IMG/VR virus record: IMGVR_UViG_3300020473_002200
Coordinates: 124,001 to 188,000 of that record
DNA from: a virus
Length of the DNA: 64,000 nt
Direction: 5' to 3' (one strand)
Shown here: positions 8,600-17,377 of the stretch, piece after piece
Layout of the letters: the number at the start of each line of letters is the position of its first letter
Position numbering within the stretch: position 1 is the first letter of the stretch
Notes under the pieces: model-generated
Seen by the model: the letters and a program-made list of their open reading frames with translations, nothing else
What the model was told of the DNA's origin: nothing
Databases searched by the model: none
Program-made: the position numbers and the translations under genes

Positions 8600-8973
8600 A
8601 GCTTAAGTCTATTATGGGCGAAGGTTTTCTAAGAGAAGAATTTACATCGCCTTCATTTTTGCCCAAAGAGCTTCCAGGTAGATCAAATGAATCTCCTTGT
8701 AATGTAGCTGGTAATTCAAGCTGGAGTGAAGACGAAGGAGTTTCGAATAAAAGCTTTAGTTTTATAAGTCGTCAACCTATGCATTCATTTTGTGAATATA
8801 TATTCGATTTAGAACAACAACACGGCGTTCATGTAGCACTTTCTTATAAGGCTGATGATAACACTGTAGATCTAAAGGTGCCACATCAATTGCTGGGGGG
8901 AAATCATTTTAGACATTTCTTTCAAGAGATAGATAATATCTACTATGATGTAGTAGAAAGTTTTAAAAAATGA
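8596..8973 (+). CDS. hypothetical protein
   Basis: 125 residues. N-terminus KLKSIMGEGFLREE contains an L-R-E site. The C-terminal half (HSFCEYIFDLEQQHGVHVALSY, then VDLKVPHQLLGG and HFFQEIDNIYYDV) has an alternating helix/strand look faintly like pterin dehydratase folds, but the active-site His pair is not evident. Overlaps both neighbours by 4 nt, so it is part of a tightly coupled operon. Confidence 0.6.
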   Translation: MKLKSIMGEGFLREEFTSPSFLPKELPGRSNESPCNVAGNSSWSEDEGVSNKSFSFISRQPMHSFCEYIFDLEQQHGVHVALSYKADDNTVDLKVPHQLLGGNHFRHFFQEIDNIYYDVVESFKK

Positions 8974-9353
8974 CTGATTATACAAACCAAGAATTTCAAA
9001 GAATATTGGGGAATCCAGAAAATGAGATTATTTCTGATTCTCTTAAGGAGCGCTTAGGCCCTTCATCACAATCCATAGATTTATCTATATCATTTGGTAA
9101 GCAGCGTTTTGAGTGCACACTAGATTCTTTCTCGTTAGTGCCTGATAAAAGAAAGTTGTCTAGAATATCTTTACTGCTTGGGGCAGAAGTAATAGGTGCT
9201 TTAATGTCCGGGGATGAATTTGTCATTAACTGTAACAAGCCAGATATTTATATTACAGCTAGCGATTGCGAATCGATCGATTGTTTTAAATATAATAATG
9301 ACACCTATGTGCTAGAGGTTTCTATAATGCAAAAAGGAGTATTAAGTGATTAA
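8970..9353 (+). CDS. hypothetical protein
   Basis: 127 residues, mixed alpha/beta, no recognised motif. Begins with ATG overlapping the upstream stop and ends overlapping the next gene's GTG. Part of the 7.4-12.2 kb block of probable virion genes. Confidence 0.55.
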   Translation: MTDYTNQEFQRILGNPENEIISDSLKERLGPSSQSIDLSISFGKQRFECTLDSFSLVPDKRKLSRISLLLGAEVIGALMSGDEFVINCNKPDIYITASDCESIDCFKYNNDTYVLEVSIMQKGVLSD

Positions 9354-10173
9354 TGATGATCTTATAAGAAAAGCAGTCCTAGAGGCCTTCGCATTGATAT
9401 CAGAGCAAGTTCAGGATGCGTCACAAGAAGAAAAAGAAAAACAACAGGCAATTTCTAACACCATAGATGATGAAGGTATTAGAAAGAAAAAGTCGTCTAA
9501 GGACGAAGTTGAAGAAGATGAAGAGGGTACCGAAGAAGACACTGGTGATAAAAAAAGCGACAGCTTAGATTTGGTTAAGAAAAAAGAAGATAAAGACAAT
9601 AAGTTTTCTTACGAAATTCCTGAAAAGATGCCAAAGAATGTTCAATTTAAGGATGTGCTACACCAATTAAACGCACTAAGATCAGGTGCCAGCACAAAAG
9701 ACAGTGATGTAAAGCAAGGTCTTTTGAAATATTTCGATAATCTAGATTCTGATGAAAAGCAAGAGCTTTTTTCTATGATGGCTGGATTCGCTACAATCAT
9801 GAACAAGGCGGGAGATGTAGAAGATGCTCCTATGCCAGATGATATTAAGAAACCAAAAGGCAAAGATGACACAAAGGTGCAACCGGTTAAAAAAGCTGGT
9901 AACGCCCCGATTGTCGTAGGTGAAAATTCACAGAAGCTATCAGAGCTTATGATCGTTTTAGAAAACACGAAGGAAAAGCACCGATGTATTAATGGTAAAC
10001 TTGTACCATTCGCCTCTACACGTGCAATAAAAGATATAGAGGGCAGGATATCTGACGCTGAATCTTCTAGAAATACATGCTCAAGAGGCTCTGAAGCAAG
10101 ATCACATTATAATGGGTTATTAAAGTATTTGAGAATGCAATTAAGAGCAGCTCAAAAGGTAAATGGGTCTTAA
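9346..10173 (+). CDS. acidic/lysine-rich hypothetical virion-type protein
   Basis: 275 residues from GTG 9346. N-terminus IRKAVLEAFALISE ends in I-S-E, again like a prohead-protease site after an amphipathic helix. Residues ~45-95 are a charged KKEDKD/EEDEEG linker, and the C-terminal 70 residues are a compact basic domain (CINGKLVPFASTRA...RGSEARSHYNGLLKYLRMQ). Function unknown; core or internal-protein character is inferred. Confidence 0.6.
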   Translation: MINDDLIRKAVLEAFALISEQVQDASQEEKEKQQAISNTIDDEGIRKKKSSKDEVEEDEEGTEEDTGDKKSDSLDLVKKKEDKDNKFSYEIPEKMPKNVQFKDVLHQLNALRSGASTKDSDVKQGLLKYFDNLDSDEKQELFSMMAGFATIMNKAGDVEDAPMPDDIKKPKGKDDTKVQPVKKAGNAPIVVGENSQKLSELMIVLENTKEKHRCINGKLVPFASTRAIKDIEGRISDAESSRNTCSRGSEARSHYNGLLKYLRMQLRAAQKVNGS

Positions 10174-10786
10174 AAAAGAAGTAACGATTAATGATATTAT
10201 TACGGCTCTTTTTAATGGAAGGGTTGTATATGAGCTGCAGGGCACTAGCGCATACTTTGGTTATGACGTAGGTGGTTCTGCATTTTTTTTAGAAGAAAAA
10301 CTCCAGACAAGGATAGAGGGCCTGGAGAATGATTATCTAAGGGTTGTTCGTGCAATTTTTCGCTGCATTAATATAGACACAATAAACCCAAGATCGATAT
10401 GGCTAAAATGCAGAATTGAAAGTCCTTTAAAGATAATACAAGTTATAGACATTGGGTCAACTGGAATTTCTTTGACTAAGAAAAAGTGCTTAAATTTTCT
10501 AGGTCGTATTGACGGTATTAACTATGGGCACTTTCATATTGTTAAGAATCCTGGAGCTTATATTGGTAGTGCTACAGACTTCGTAGCATTATTGGAAGAT
10601 GATCTCGATTTGAGCGCTAAGATAAGTGATTTGCCTAACGATACTAGGAAAAAGTTGTTTCAAAAGTTGGAAAAATTTTTATTATTAAATGGTAGATCTA
10701 GAATACCAGATTGGGATATATCTAAATGTCGATCAATTTTAATTGAGACAGCTAACGAAAGCGTAAGAATATTTAGGAGACACTAG
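10163..10786 (+). CDS. hypothetical protein
   Basis: 207 residues, overlapping the upstream gene by 11 nt. Mixed alpha/beta with an RxRIPDWDISKC segment near the C-terminus. No motif I can assign. Context: block of probable structural or assembly genes. Confidence 0.6.
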   Translation: MGLKKEVTINDIITALFNGRVVYELQGTSAYFGYDVGGSAFFLEEKLQTRIEGLENDYLRVVRAIFRCINIDTINPRSIWLKCRIESPLKIIQVIDIGSTGISLTKKKCLNFLGRIDGINYGHFHIVKNPGAYIGSATDFVALLEDDLDLSAKISDLPNDTRKKLFQKLEKFLLLNGRSRIPDWDISKCRSILIETANESVRIFRRH

Positions 10787-11023
10787 GTGGACGAGTACAA
10801 GGGATATATGAAAGTAGCCTTTTTAATGCTTCAAGATAACCATGATTGGATGGATTTCAAGAAAGTTATGCTTAGATCTTTACCTCCAAAAATGAGAAAA
10901 AATTTTAGCACTCGCCACCCAAAAACGAAAAAGCAAACCTTAAATAATTTCGAAAGACAAATGATTGATATTTATTTTGGTGAGACCGGTATTAAATTAA
11001 GACTGGAGAGTAATCATGATTAA
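10787..11023 (+). CDS. small hypothetical protein
   Basis: 78 residues from GTG 10787, immediately after the previous stop TAG. Basic centre (KVMLRSLPPKMRKNF, KTKKQTLNNF). Unknown function. Overlaps the start of the next gene by 8 nt. Confidence 0.55.
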   Translation: MDEYKGYMKVAFLMLQDNHDWMDFKKVMLRSLPPKMRKNFSTRHPKTKKQTLNNFERQMIDIYFGETGIKLRLESNHD

Positions 11024-12242
11024 AGAAAAATATGCTAAATTGTTCGCTCGTGAAGTGATATTGGATGAAAGTTATGGGATGGTTGTTTCCCCCAACGAGT
11101 TGCATGCGATGTTCGTCGAGCCCTTTGCAGATATTTTAAAAGCCGTAAAGCTTACCCTTAAAGATGTAGGCGTAGGTGTTCTGTATAATATGCGAATATT
11201 ATTTACATTTAGTACTACAAAAAAAGCCAGATTATTAGAGGCCTATAAACAAAGACGAGAAGAGTTTGAAAAAGAGCATGAGGCATTTAGAAAAAAACTA
11301 GAAATCCCTGGTGAGGCAAAACTACTGGCTTTTATGGCGAACCCCGCCTTATATATGGGCGCTGCAGCAATTGGTAAGGGTGTTGATGTAGCCTCTTTTG
11401 TTAATGACACTTTTAAAGAACAAAGAAAAGCGATGAAAGATGCCGAAGAGCCTGACTCTGGCGGACCTACCGGACCAACCGCTGACGCTCGTGGTCCAAT
11501 AAGGGGGGCTTTGGCTGATTTAAAGAATTTATTTTTTGGTGAATCTTATAAACCAAGCATTTTAAATCAACTTTTGGAAGTTGGTGGAGAAAATCCAGAT
11601 GTCGCTGCTGACGTTGAGGCTGAAATTGAAAAACAGGGTATTGATATAGACTTAGAGAAAATAAAATCTGGATTTAGCGATTTTGTTAAAATGAAAGAAG
11701 AAACTATCAAGGAGATCGAAGACGAAGGAATCCCTGCTAGACTAAAGGCTTTATCTGCGATGATGAGCGCTAAAAATTATGAAGAATTAGAAGCAGCAAT
11801 CACAGCCGCCAATTCTGCAGAAATTGATATGGGTAATTATTTAAAGGATTTTAATGACGAAATGACTCGCGGCAAAGAAGAGATAGCTGCCGCATTTTCA
11901 AAAGACAAAGAAGAGAATGGCTCTGATAAAGGTGCTGAGTCTAAATTAATGCAACAAATGAGAAAGCTACCAAAGATTAAAAAGTTGGGTGATAAAGCAA
12001 CTGAAGAAGACTTTGAGGAAGCAATGGAAGAATATCTTTTTAATACTCTGAAGTCGAACTTACAAGTAGACGGCGGAAAGATTATTTCTGACATTCAAGG
12101 TGATATGCAGGAGATTGTTGAAATATTACTAAAGCCTTGGGCTAGTGTTGATGAAATGTCAGAAATCAAAGATGCCAGTCCAGAAGCTGAAGAAATGGTT
12201 AAGAAGATAGAGGGTATGGTTAGAATAATTCAGGGTAAATAA
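11016..12242 (+). CDS. hypothetical helical virion-type protein
   Basis: 408 residues. N-terminus YAKLFAREVILDES ends in L-D-E/S, a plausible prohead-protease site. A charged helix (RREEFEKEHEAFRKK) is followed by a hydrophobic stretch around LLAFMANPALYMGAAAIG, then a Pro/Gly linker and a long acidic helical C-terminus. No enzymatic motif. Membrane-interacting internal head or pilot proteins can look like this, but this is inference only. Confidence 0.65.
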   Translation: MIKEKYAKLFAREVILDESYGMVVSPNELHAMFVEPFADILKAVKLTLKDVGVGVLYNMRILFTFSTTKKARLLEAYKQRREEFEKEHEAFRKKLEIPGEAKLLAFMANPALYMGAAAIGKGVDVASFVNDTFKEQRKAMKDAEEPDSGGPTGPTADARGPIRGALADLKNLFFGESYKPSILNQLLEVGGENPDVAADVEAEIEKQGIDIDLEKIKSGFSDFVKMKEETIKEIEDEGIPARLKALSAMMSAKNYEELEAAITAANSAEIDMGNYLKDFNDEMTRGKEEIAAAFSKDKEENGSDKGAESKLMQQMRKLPKIKKLGDKATEEDFEEAMEEYLFNTLKSNLQVDGGKIISDIQGDMQEIVEILLKPWASVDEMSEIKDASPEAEEMVKKIEGMVRIIQGK

Positions 12243-12311
12243 ATCGATAACTACAATTACATATTAGGTTTTTAGTTTATAATTGGATTAATCAAATTAT
12301 GGGGCTAAATT

Positions 12312-12650
12312 ATGAAGAATTGGATACCTGAAATATGTTATGAGGAAGATGCAGAGGGAATGAGTTCTCATATCCCCTTTATACAAGTACCTAAAAATCA
12401 AGAAATGCCAAGATTTCTATTTATTTTCGAAAGCCAAGAAACTGGCGAGTTTGAGCCAGGTGAAGATGGTAACCCTTTACCAATTTACAATATGGACTTG
12501 CACCAATACGCAGATATGGCTACATTAAAAAATAATTTAGATCCCGAAACATTTGATAAAGTTAGGCTGGCTCTAGGTTTAGAACCTTTAGCCATTGCAG
12601 CAAAAAAGGGTCAAGAAATATCTCAAAAGGTTAGAGAAAACCTCAATTAA
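12312..12650 (+). CDS. hypothetical protein
   Basis: 112 residues: a beta-rich N-terminal half (RFLFIFESQETGEFEPGEDGNPLPIYNMDLHQY, quoted here only as its start RFLFIFESQETGEF) and a helical C-terminus DKVRLALGLEPLAIAAKKG. Appears conserved in style with aquatic phage proteins but I cannot name a function. Preceded by a 69-nt gap containing a TATAAT without a matching -35. Confidence 0.6.
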   Translation: MKNWIPEICYEEDAEGMSSHIPFIQVPKNQEMPRFLFIFESQETGEFEPGEDGNPLPIYNMDLHQYADMATLKNNLDPETFDKVRLALGLEPLAIAAKKGQEISQKVRENLN

Positions 12651-12653
12651 GTT

Positions 12654-12682
12654 GTGTAATTTGTTGTGCTTTAGTGTATAAT
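12654..12682 (+). promoter_or_regulatory. phage promoter, TGYAA-type (leaderless)
   Basis: GTGTAA (12654-12659), exactly 17 nt, TATAAT (12677-12682). The ATG of the next gene is at 12689, only 6 nt below the -10 box, so the transcript should begin at or next to the start codon with no Shine-Dalgarno. Confidence 0.7.
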
Positions 12683-12688
12683 TTATAC

Positions 12689-13369
12689 ATGAATAAAGCA
12701 TATATAACTGAAGAAATGGCTGGTCGTGCATTAAATAAAATGTATGGCTTTAATCAAAAACTTTCTGCGCTTTATAAGTCTGAAGGACTTGACATAAAGT
12801 CAGATATTGGTAGAAGAAATATTTTAATGTCGTCTATCCAGGAAAGAGAATTTTCCAAGGAATTAGCTAAAGTATTTAGCGGTGTCGTAAATGACGGAAG
12901 ATCAGGTCAACCTGATATTGTTATTGGAGAAATTGACACCGAGCTTGAATGCAAATTAACATCACCACACAGTAATAAAACGTGGGCGCTGCAATGCGAT
13001 TACGCGACCCTTCAAAAAAAAGGTTCTTTGGATTTTTTGTATATGCTGGTCGATAGGGATTTTGAAAATGCAGCAGTCCTATATTTCGAAGGCTTAACAA
13101 CGGAAGATTTTCACCCACCCGCTGCGGGCTCTCGCGGAAAATCTAGAATGAGAAAAGCTTTTGCTATGCAAAAGTGCACCCCCTTATACGGCGAAGTTGT
13201 CGATAAAAATCAAGAAATTATAGATAGAGCAAAAAAAGTGGTGGAAGATGAAAAAAAACCACCCTATCAAAAGAAAAAAGCTCTAGAAAGAATTATAAAT
13301 TGGGGTAGGAAAGAAAAGCAATATTCTTTCAAATTGGAGAAAATAGTTGGAAGCGAACAACAACCCTAA
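12689..13369 (+). CDS. PD-(D/E)XK nuclease-like protein
   Basis: About 226 residues. GRSGQPDIVIGEIDTELECK shows the PD-x(n)-(D/E)-x-K catalytic pattern of restriction-endonuclease-fold nucleases, followed by TWALQCDYATL. The basic C-terminus could bind DNA. Start set at ATG 12689, six bases below a -10 box, suggesting leaderless expression. Specific role (recombination, host DNA degradation) unknown. Confidence 0.6.
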   Translation: MNKAYITEEMAGRALNKMYGFNQKLSALYKSEGLDIKSDIGRRNILMSSIQEREFSKELAKVFSGVVNDGRSGQPDIVIGEIDTELECKLTSPHSNKTWALQCDYATLQKKGSLDFLYMLVDRDFENAAVLYFEGLTTEDFHPPAAGSRGKSRMRKAFAMQKCTPLYGEVVDKNQEIIDRAKKVVEDEKKPPYQKKKALERIINWGRKEKQYSFKLEKIVGSEQQP

Positions 13370-13715
13370 AGTTGGAGATTACGTCTTCTTGTTTTTTGAT
13401 AAAACGGGCAGTATATTTTCTGCTAGAGTTCTTGAAAAAACAGTCAAGGAGACTATTTCTGATGGTTTAAAGACAGAGTATATTTTAGAAGCCTATAGAC
13501 AAGAGTCTGATGAAGTTGTATCTCATAAATTGAAGTATAGCGAAGAAAAGTGCAAAATGTTTTCAACTCTTGAAGATTTACAAGTAGAGTTGCAAGAACA
13601 CGTCAACGCCGCAGTTAATGCGATGTTAACAGAATGTCGAGAGACGTTTACATTTGCAAAGGCAAACTCAGAGGGGGCAAACATTGAAGAAAATATTACT
13701 TCTCGACGCAAATAA
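13347..13715 (+). CDS. SH3-like small barrel protein
   Basis: 122 residues from TTG 13347 (GGAG upstream), overlapping the previous gene by 23 nt. KVGDYVFLFFDKTGSIFSARVLEK is the GDxV...G.V strand pattern that recurs in many tiny proteins of this window. Helical C-terminus. Function unknown. Confidence 0.55.
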   Translation: MEANNNPKVGDYVFLFFDKTGSIFSARVLEKTVKETISDGLKTEYILEAYRQESDEVVSHKLKYSEEKCKMFSTLEDLQVELQEHVNAAVNAMLTECRETFTFAKANSEGANIEENITSRRK

Positions 13716-14514
13716 TCTAATTTATAGAGCAAGATATTCAGCGAAATATGCACGTGAAGGCGATGCAGCTATTGTTTATTCTTTTTTTAGAAGTTTAAGA
13801 CCTCTAGTGGAAAAGTTTGATCCTGATATATGCTACTTTGTAAGAGATGGTGCACCAAGCGATCGACTGGATATATTACCAGAATATAAACAAAATAGAA
13901 TAAGAGAGCATGACGAAAGTTTTTTTAGTCAAAAGAAAACAATAGAAGAGCTTGTAGATTCATGTTTTCCTATAACAGTATGTCGTGATAAAGAGCTAGA
14001 AGCAGATGATTTAATAGCTTATCTTGTTCTAGAAGTACATAGACAAGATGAATGTGTAATTATCTCTTCAGACACAGATTTCGTACAACTATTACAAGAA
14101 CATGAAAATTGTGAGTTGTATAATCCAATTACTAAAAAAATGAGACTGGCTCCAGAATACGATTATTTAACCTGGAAATCCTTAAGGGGTGATGGATCAG
14201 ATAATATTCCTGGTATCCCTAGGGTCGGCGATAAAACTGCTGCAAAGTTAGCATTAAACTCTGGTGAACTTCATACATTTTTAAATAAGGATAAAAACAA
14301 TAAAGAGATTTATGAAAGAAATAGGAATTTAATAAAATTTAGAAACCCCAAAGATGTATCCAAGATTTTTGTGGGTAATAATAAGGCTGATTTTGATAAG
14401 ATTAAGGCCAAGTTTATTGAACTAAACTTTCATAGCATGGTTAATGAAAAGTCTTGGGTAAAATATAAGAAAACTTTTGAGGGAATTCTAAATGAAAACT
14501 GTATTAAGCAATGA
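13684..14514 (+). CDS. 5'-3' exonuclease / RNase H (FEN family)
   Basis: About 276 residues. Start set at TTG 13684 because GAGGGG precedes it and the fold begins at KKILLLDANNLIYRA. Acidic metal ligands are seen in LLDAN, ELEADDLIAYL, ISSDTDFVQLL and the H3TH region GSDNIPGIPRVGDKTAAKL. It resembles T4 RNase H and the PolA 5'-nuclease domain, which remove RNA primers during replication. Confidence 0.88.
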   Translation: MKKILLLDANNLIYRARYSAKYAREGDAAIVYSFFRSLRPLVEKFDPDICYFVRDGAPSDRLDILPEYKQNRIREHDESFFSQKKTIEELVDSCFPITVCRDKELEADDLIAYLVLEVHRQDECVIISSDTDFVQLLQEHENCELYNPITKKMRLAPEYDYLTWKSLRGDGSDNIPGIPRVGDKTAAKLALNSGELHTFLNKDKNNKEIYERNRNLIKFRNPKDVSKIFVGNNKADFDKIKAKFIELNFHSMVNEKSWVKYKKTFEGILNENCIKQ

Positions 14515-14686
14515 GTCACAGGCATTCTTAAGAAAAATTAATATGATTAATGAGCAAGAGATTGCCTATAGGTTTGGTGATTTGTTTATAGCTGAAAATT
14601 CTATAACGGGCGCAAGAAGACAGCTGCAAAGTGTTCCAGATTACGTAGTGGAAAACTCTAAAAAGCCTGGTTTGCTGAAGGGTTAA
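14492..14686 (+). CDS. small hypothetical protein
   Basis: 64 residues, ATG 14492 within the end of the exonuclease gene and ending 1 nt before groEL. NEQEIAYRFGDLFIAENSITGARRQL is the main ordered segment. No family recognised. Not a GroES: it lacks the mobile-loop and barrel pattern. Confidence 0.55.
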   Translation: MKTVLSNESQAFLRKINMINEQEIAYRFGDLFIAENSITGARRQLQSVPDYVVENSKKPGLLKG

Positions 14687-14687
14687 A

Positions 14688-16262
14688 ATGCAAAAAAGAA
14701 TTTTAAAATATTCAGAAGAACTACGAGGTTCTTTGCTGGAAGGTGTATCAAAGTTGTCAAGCGCAGTTAAGATCACCATGGGCCCACGGGGTCAAAATGT
14801 CTTAATAGAAATTAATGAAGCACCTCCAATTTTAACAAAGGACGGTGTCACTGTCGCTGAGGCGATTAATCTTGTTGATAGATTCGAGAATTTAGGCGCC
14901 CAAGTTGTGAAAGAAGCTGCTCGTCAAACAGCTGAAATCGCTGGCGATGGCACAACTACATCGACAGTTTTGGCTCAAGCAATTTTTGAGCAAGGAAGCA
15001 AGTATCTAAATACGGGTGGTAATATTAGAGATTTAAGAGAGTCGTTAATACAAGCAAAAGATTTAGCGATCTCTGCTCTAGGAGAAATGGCTATTGATAT
15101 TAGAAATGAAAAAGACCTAAAGAATGTTGCTACAATTTCTGCTAATGGCGAAAAATCGTTAGGAGAAATTATTTCCGATGCAGTTAGTAAGGTTGGATCA
15201 CATGGATATGTGACAGTTGAAAACTCCAAGGGGTACAATACGGAGCTTGTTTTAGTTGATGGATACCAAATAGATAGAGGTTACATTTCACCTTATTTTG
15301 TGACAAATCAATCGAAGCAAACAGTGGAGTTTAAAAATCCTCTTGTATTATTAACAAATCAAACTATAACTAGTTTGAAAAGTATTATGTCAATTTTGGA
15401 AGAGACTGTTCGTGAAAATCGACCTTTAATTATAATGGCTAATGATGTAACAGGTGAGGCTTTACAAGGTTTGATTTTGAATAAGTCAAAGGGCAATTTA
15501 CAATGTTGCGTTTTGAGACCTCCGGAGTTCGGTATCGCTCGTGAGCAGGCGCTTGAAGACTTAGCTGCTGTCTTGGGAGCTGAATTAATTCACGATAATC
15601 CAGATGAGTGGTCTAATATGCCTATCTTTTCAATGCTGGGTAGTTGTAAAACGTTTAAAGCATACAAAGAAAAGAGTGTGTTTGTTGATTGCAATTCTGA
15701 TCATGATGTCATAAACCAAAGAATTGCAGCAATAGAGTCTCGTTCTGGAGAACCAAACGTATCTATAGATGAGCGCAGCGTACTAGACCGCCGTCGAAAG
15801 CGAATGACAAGTGGGGTTGCGATTATCTATGTTGGGGGTTCTACGGAAAGTGAAGTCAACGAGCGTAGAGATCGTGTTGATGATGCCGTAAACGCTACTC
15901 GCGTTGCGTTAGAAGATGGAATTATCCCGGGCGGCGGTGCAGCGTTGTTTAGGGTTTCCGAACAGCTTTGCAGTAAGACTGAACCAGGGTATCAGATTTT
16001 ATCTCATGCATTAAAGATGCCTGTATACCAAATATCAAAAAACGCAGGTGATATACCCGAGGTAATTTTAGAAAAGTTAAAAAGCACTAAGGGGAACTCG
16101 GGATATAACGCTATTAGCGGTAAGATTACAAATGTAATGAAAGAAGGAATAATTGATCCAGTGAAAGTAGCGGTTTCAGCATTAGAAAATGCCACTAGCG
16201 CCGCATTAAATCTATTATCGGTTGGTTGCGCAGCCGTCGTGAAAGAACAGGAGAAGCGTTAA
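14688..16262 (+). CDS. groEL: GroEL-type chaperonin (phage)
   Basis: 524 residues of group I chaperonin. ATP-site motifs are intact: ITMGPRGQNVL, TKDGVTVAE, AGDGTTTSTVLA and the equatorial DGIIPGGGAALF; the ATPase Asp in DRVDDAVNATR is retained. The C-terminus ends in basic residues with no GGM repeat. No co-chaperonin gene is present in the window, so host GroES or a distant phage gene would be needed. Likely folds the capsid or other phage proteins. Confidence 0.95.
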   Translation: MQKRILKYSEELRGSLLEGVSKLSSAVKITMGPRGQNVLIEINEAPPILTKDGVTVAEAINLVDRFENLGAQVVKEAARQTAEIAGDGTTTSTVLAQAIFEQGSKYLNTGGNIRDLRESLIQAKDLAISALGEMAIDIRNEKDLKNVATISANGEKSLGEIISDAVSKVGSHGYVTVENSKGYNTELVLVDGYQIDRGYISPYFVTNQSKQTVEFKNPLVLLTNQTITSLKSIMSILEETVRENRPLIIMANDVTGEALQGLILNKSKGNLQCCVLRPPEFGIAREQALEDLAAVLGAELIHDNPDEWSNMPIFSMLGSCKTFKAYKEKSVFVDCNSDHDVINQRIAAIESRSGEPNVSIDERSVLDRRRKRMTSGVAIIYVGGSTESEVNERRDRVDDAVNATRVALEDGIIPGGGAALFRVSEQLCSKTEPGYQILSHALKMPVYQISKNAGDIPEVILEKLKSTKGNSGYNAISGKITNVMKEGIIDPVKVAVSALENATSAALNLLSVGCAAVVKEQEKR

Positions 16263-16561
16263 TGAGAAATAAAACGACAAGATCAGATAGAAATAATAGA
16301 CAAGACAGAAGATCGCAGCAAAGACCAGATAGAAAAAATGATCCTATCATTATCATCAATATCAACTGGGAAGATCTAGTCCATAAAAATGATGAAGAAA
16401 TTAGATCCCTAAGCGATCGGCTTAATAAAAATCTTAGATTAGCCAGAACAAAGAAAGATGAAAAATCTTCTAAGTTAATTGAGAAAGAAATTTGTTATAT
16501 TCAAAGAGAAATTGATCAAAGAGATAAAAGAAAAAAAGCTCATTTTAATTTTCGAAAGTAA
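16262..16561 (+). CDS. small basic hypothetical protein
   Basis: 99 residues from ATG 16262 (overlapping the groEL stop, TAATG). Very rich in Arg/Lys/Asp/Asn, with one beta-like IIIININWEDLV segment and a coiled-coil C-terminus. No family recognised; possibly nucleic-acid binding. Confidence 0.6.
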   Translation: MRNKTTRSDRNNRQDRRSQQRPDRKNDPIIIININWEDLVHKNDEEIRSLSDRLNKNLRLARTKKDEKSSKLIEKEICYIQREIDQRDKRKKAHFNFRK

Positions 16562-16589
16562 TGCAAATCATTATTTTCTATGGTATAAT
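16561..16589 (+). promoter_or_regulatory. phage promoter, TGYAA-type (sigma gene)
   Basis: ATGCAA (16561-16566), 17 nt, TATAAT (16584-16589), then a strong Shine-Dalgarno AAAAGGAG and ATG 16610. The phage sigma gene thus appears to be driven by the same promoter class found elsewhere, allowing self-activation. Confidence 0.7.
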
Positions 16590-16609
16590 ATAATAAAAAA
16601 GGAGAAAAG

Positions 16610-17377
16610 ATGTCAGAAGCATTACAAACATACTTCACTAGAGTTGGCAAATATCCACTTCTTACCCGAGAACAAGAAATTGATTTAGCTAAAAAGATTG
16701 AGGCTGGTGACGCAAGGGCGAAAAATCAGATGATTCAATCAAATTTAAGACTTGCTATATCAATTGCAAAAAAGTACCATGGCAAGGGTTGCTCTCTAGA
16801 AGATTTGATTCAAGAATCTAATATGGGATTAATCAAAGCTGTTGATCGTTTTGATTGGCGTAAAGGCTTTAAGTTTAGTACATATGCATATTGGTGGATT
16901 AAACAATCTGTTAGGACACATGTAGCAAGTCAGGCTTCTGATATTAAGCTGCCTGCCCACACCAGAAATCTTCTTTGGAAAATGAATGAAATGATCAAGG
17001 AATATGAAGAAGAGTTTGGTCAACGTCCTTCATACGACGAAGTATCGGAAGCTTTGGGTATCCCGACTAGTACGCTAATGTCTATGATCAAGTGCTCGAC
17101 ACAGCTGTCACTTGATGCAAATATTAGGGATAGATCTGGTGGCGCTGGTAGAAAGATTGCAGAAGTTGTTCCAGATAATGAAGCGACGTCTGTTGATGAT
17201 CTATTAGACTCTGTTAAGATAAAGGGTGTAATGAGAAGCGCATTAAAAAGTCTTACAAGCAGAGAGGAAAATATTATACGTTTAAGATTTGGGATTGGTG
17301 AGCCAGCCGAACAGTCAAATGAACAGTTTTCTTTAAGTAAAGCTGAAGTAAAAGAAATTAGGAGGATTGCAAAATGA
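16610..17377 (+). CDS. sigma-70 family RNA polymerase sigma factor, atypical region 4
   Basis: 255 residues. Regions 1.2 (YFTRVGKYPLLTREQE), 2 (NLRLAISIAKKY, LEDLIQESNMGLIKAVDRFD, KFSTYAYWWIKQSV), 3 and 4.1 (SLTSREENIIRLRFGIG) are clear. Region 4.2, which reads the -35 box, is abnormal: the usual L-x-x-I-G helix is missing and the chain ends at FSLSKAEVKEIRRIAK. This fits a normal -10 (TATAAT) with an altered -35 (TGYAA) in the promoters of the window. The next gene overlaps by 4 nt and looks like a detached region 4. Confidence 0.93.
   Translation: MSEALQTYFTRVGKYPLLTREQEIDLAKKIEAGDARAKNQMIQSNLRLAISIAKKYHGKGCSLEDLIQESNMGLIKAVDRFDWRKGFKFSTYAYWWIKQSVRTHVASQASDIKLPAHTRNLLWKMNEMIKEYEEEFGQRPSYDEVSEALGIPTSTLMSMIKCSTQLSLDANIRDRSGGAGRKIAEVVPDNEATSVDDLLDSVKIKGVMRSALKSLTSREENIIRLRFGIGEPAEQSNEQFSLSKAEVKEIRRIAK

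Noticed and set aside
14492-14686. GroES/gp31 identity for the small gene before groEL
   Set aside because: At 64 residues it lacks the barrel strands and mobile loop.
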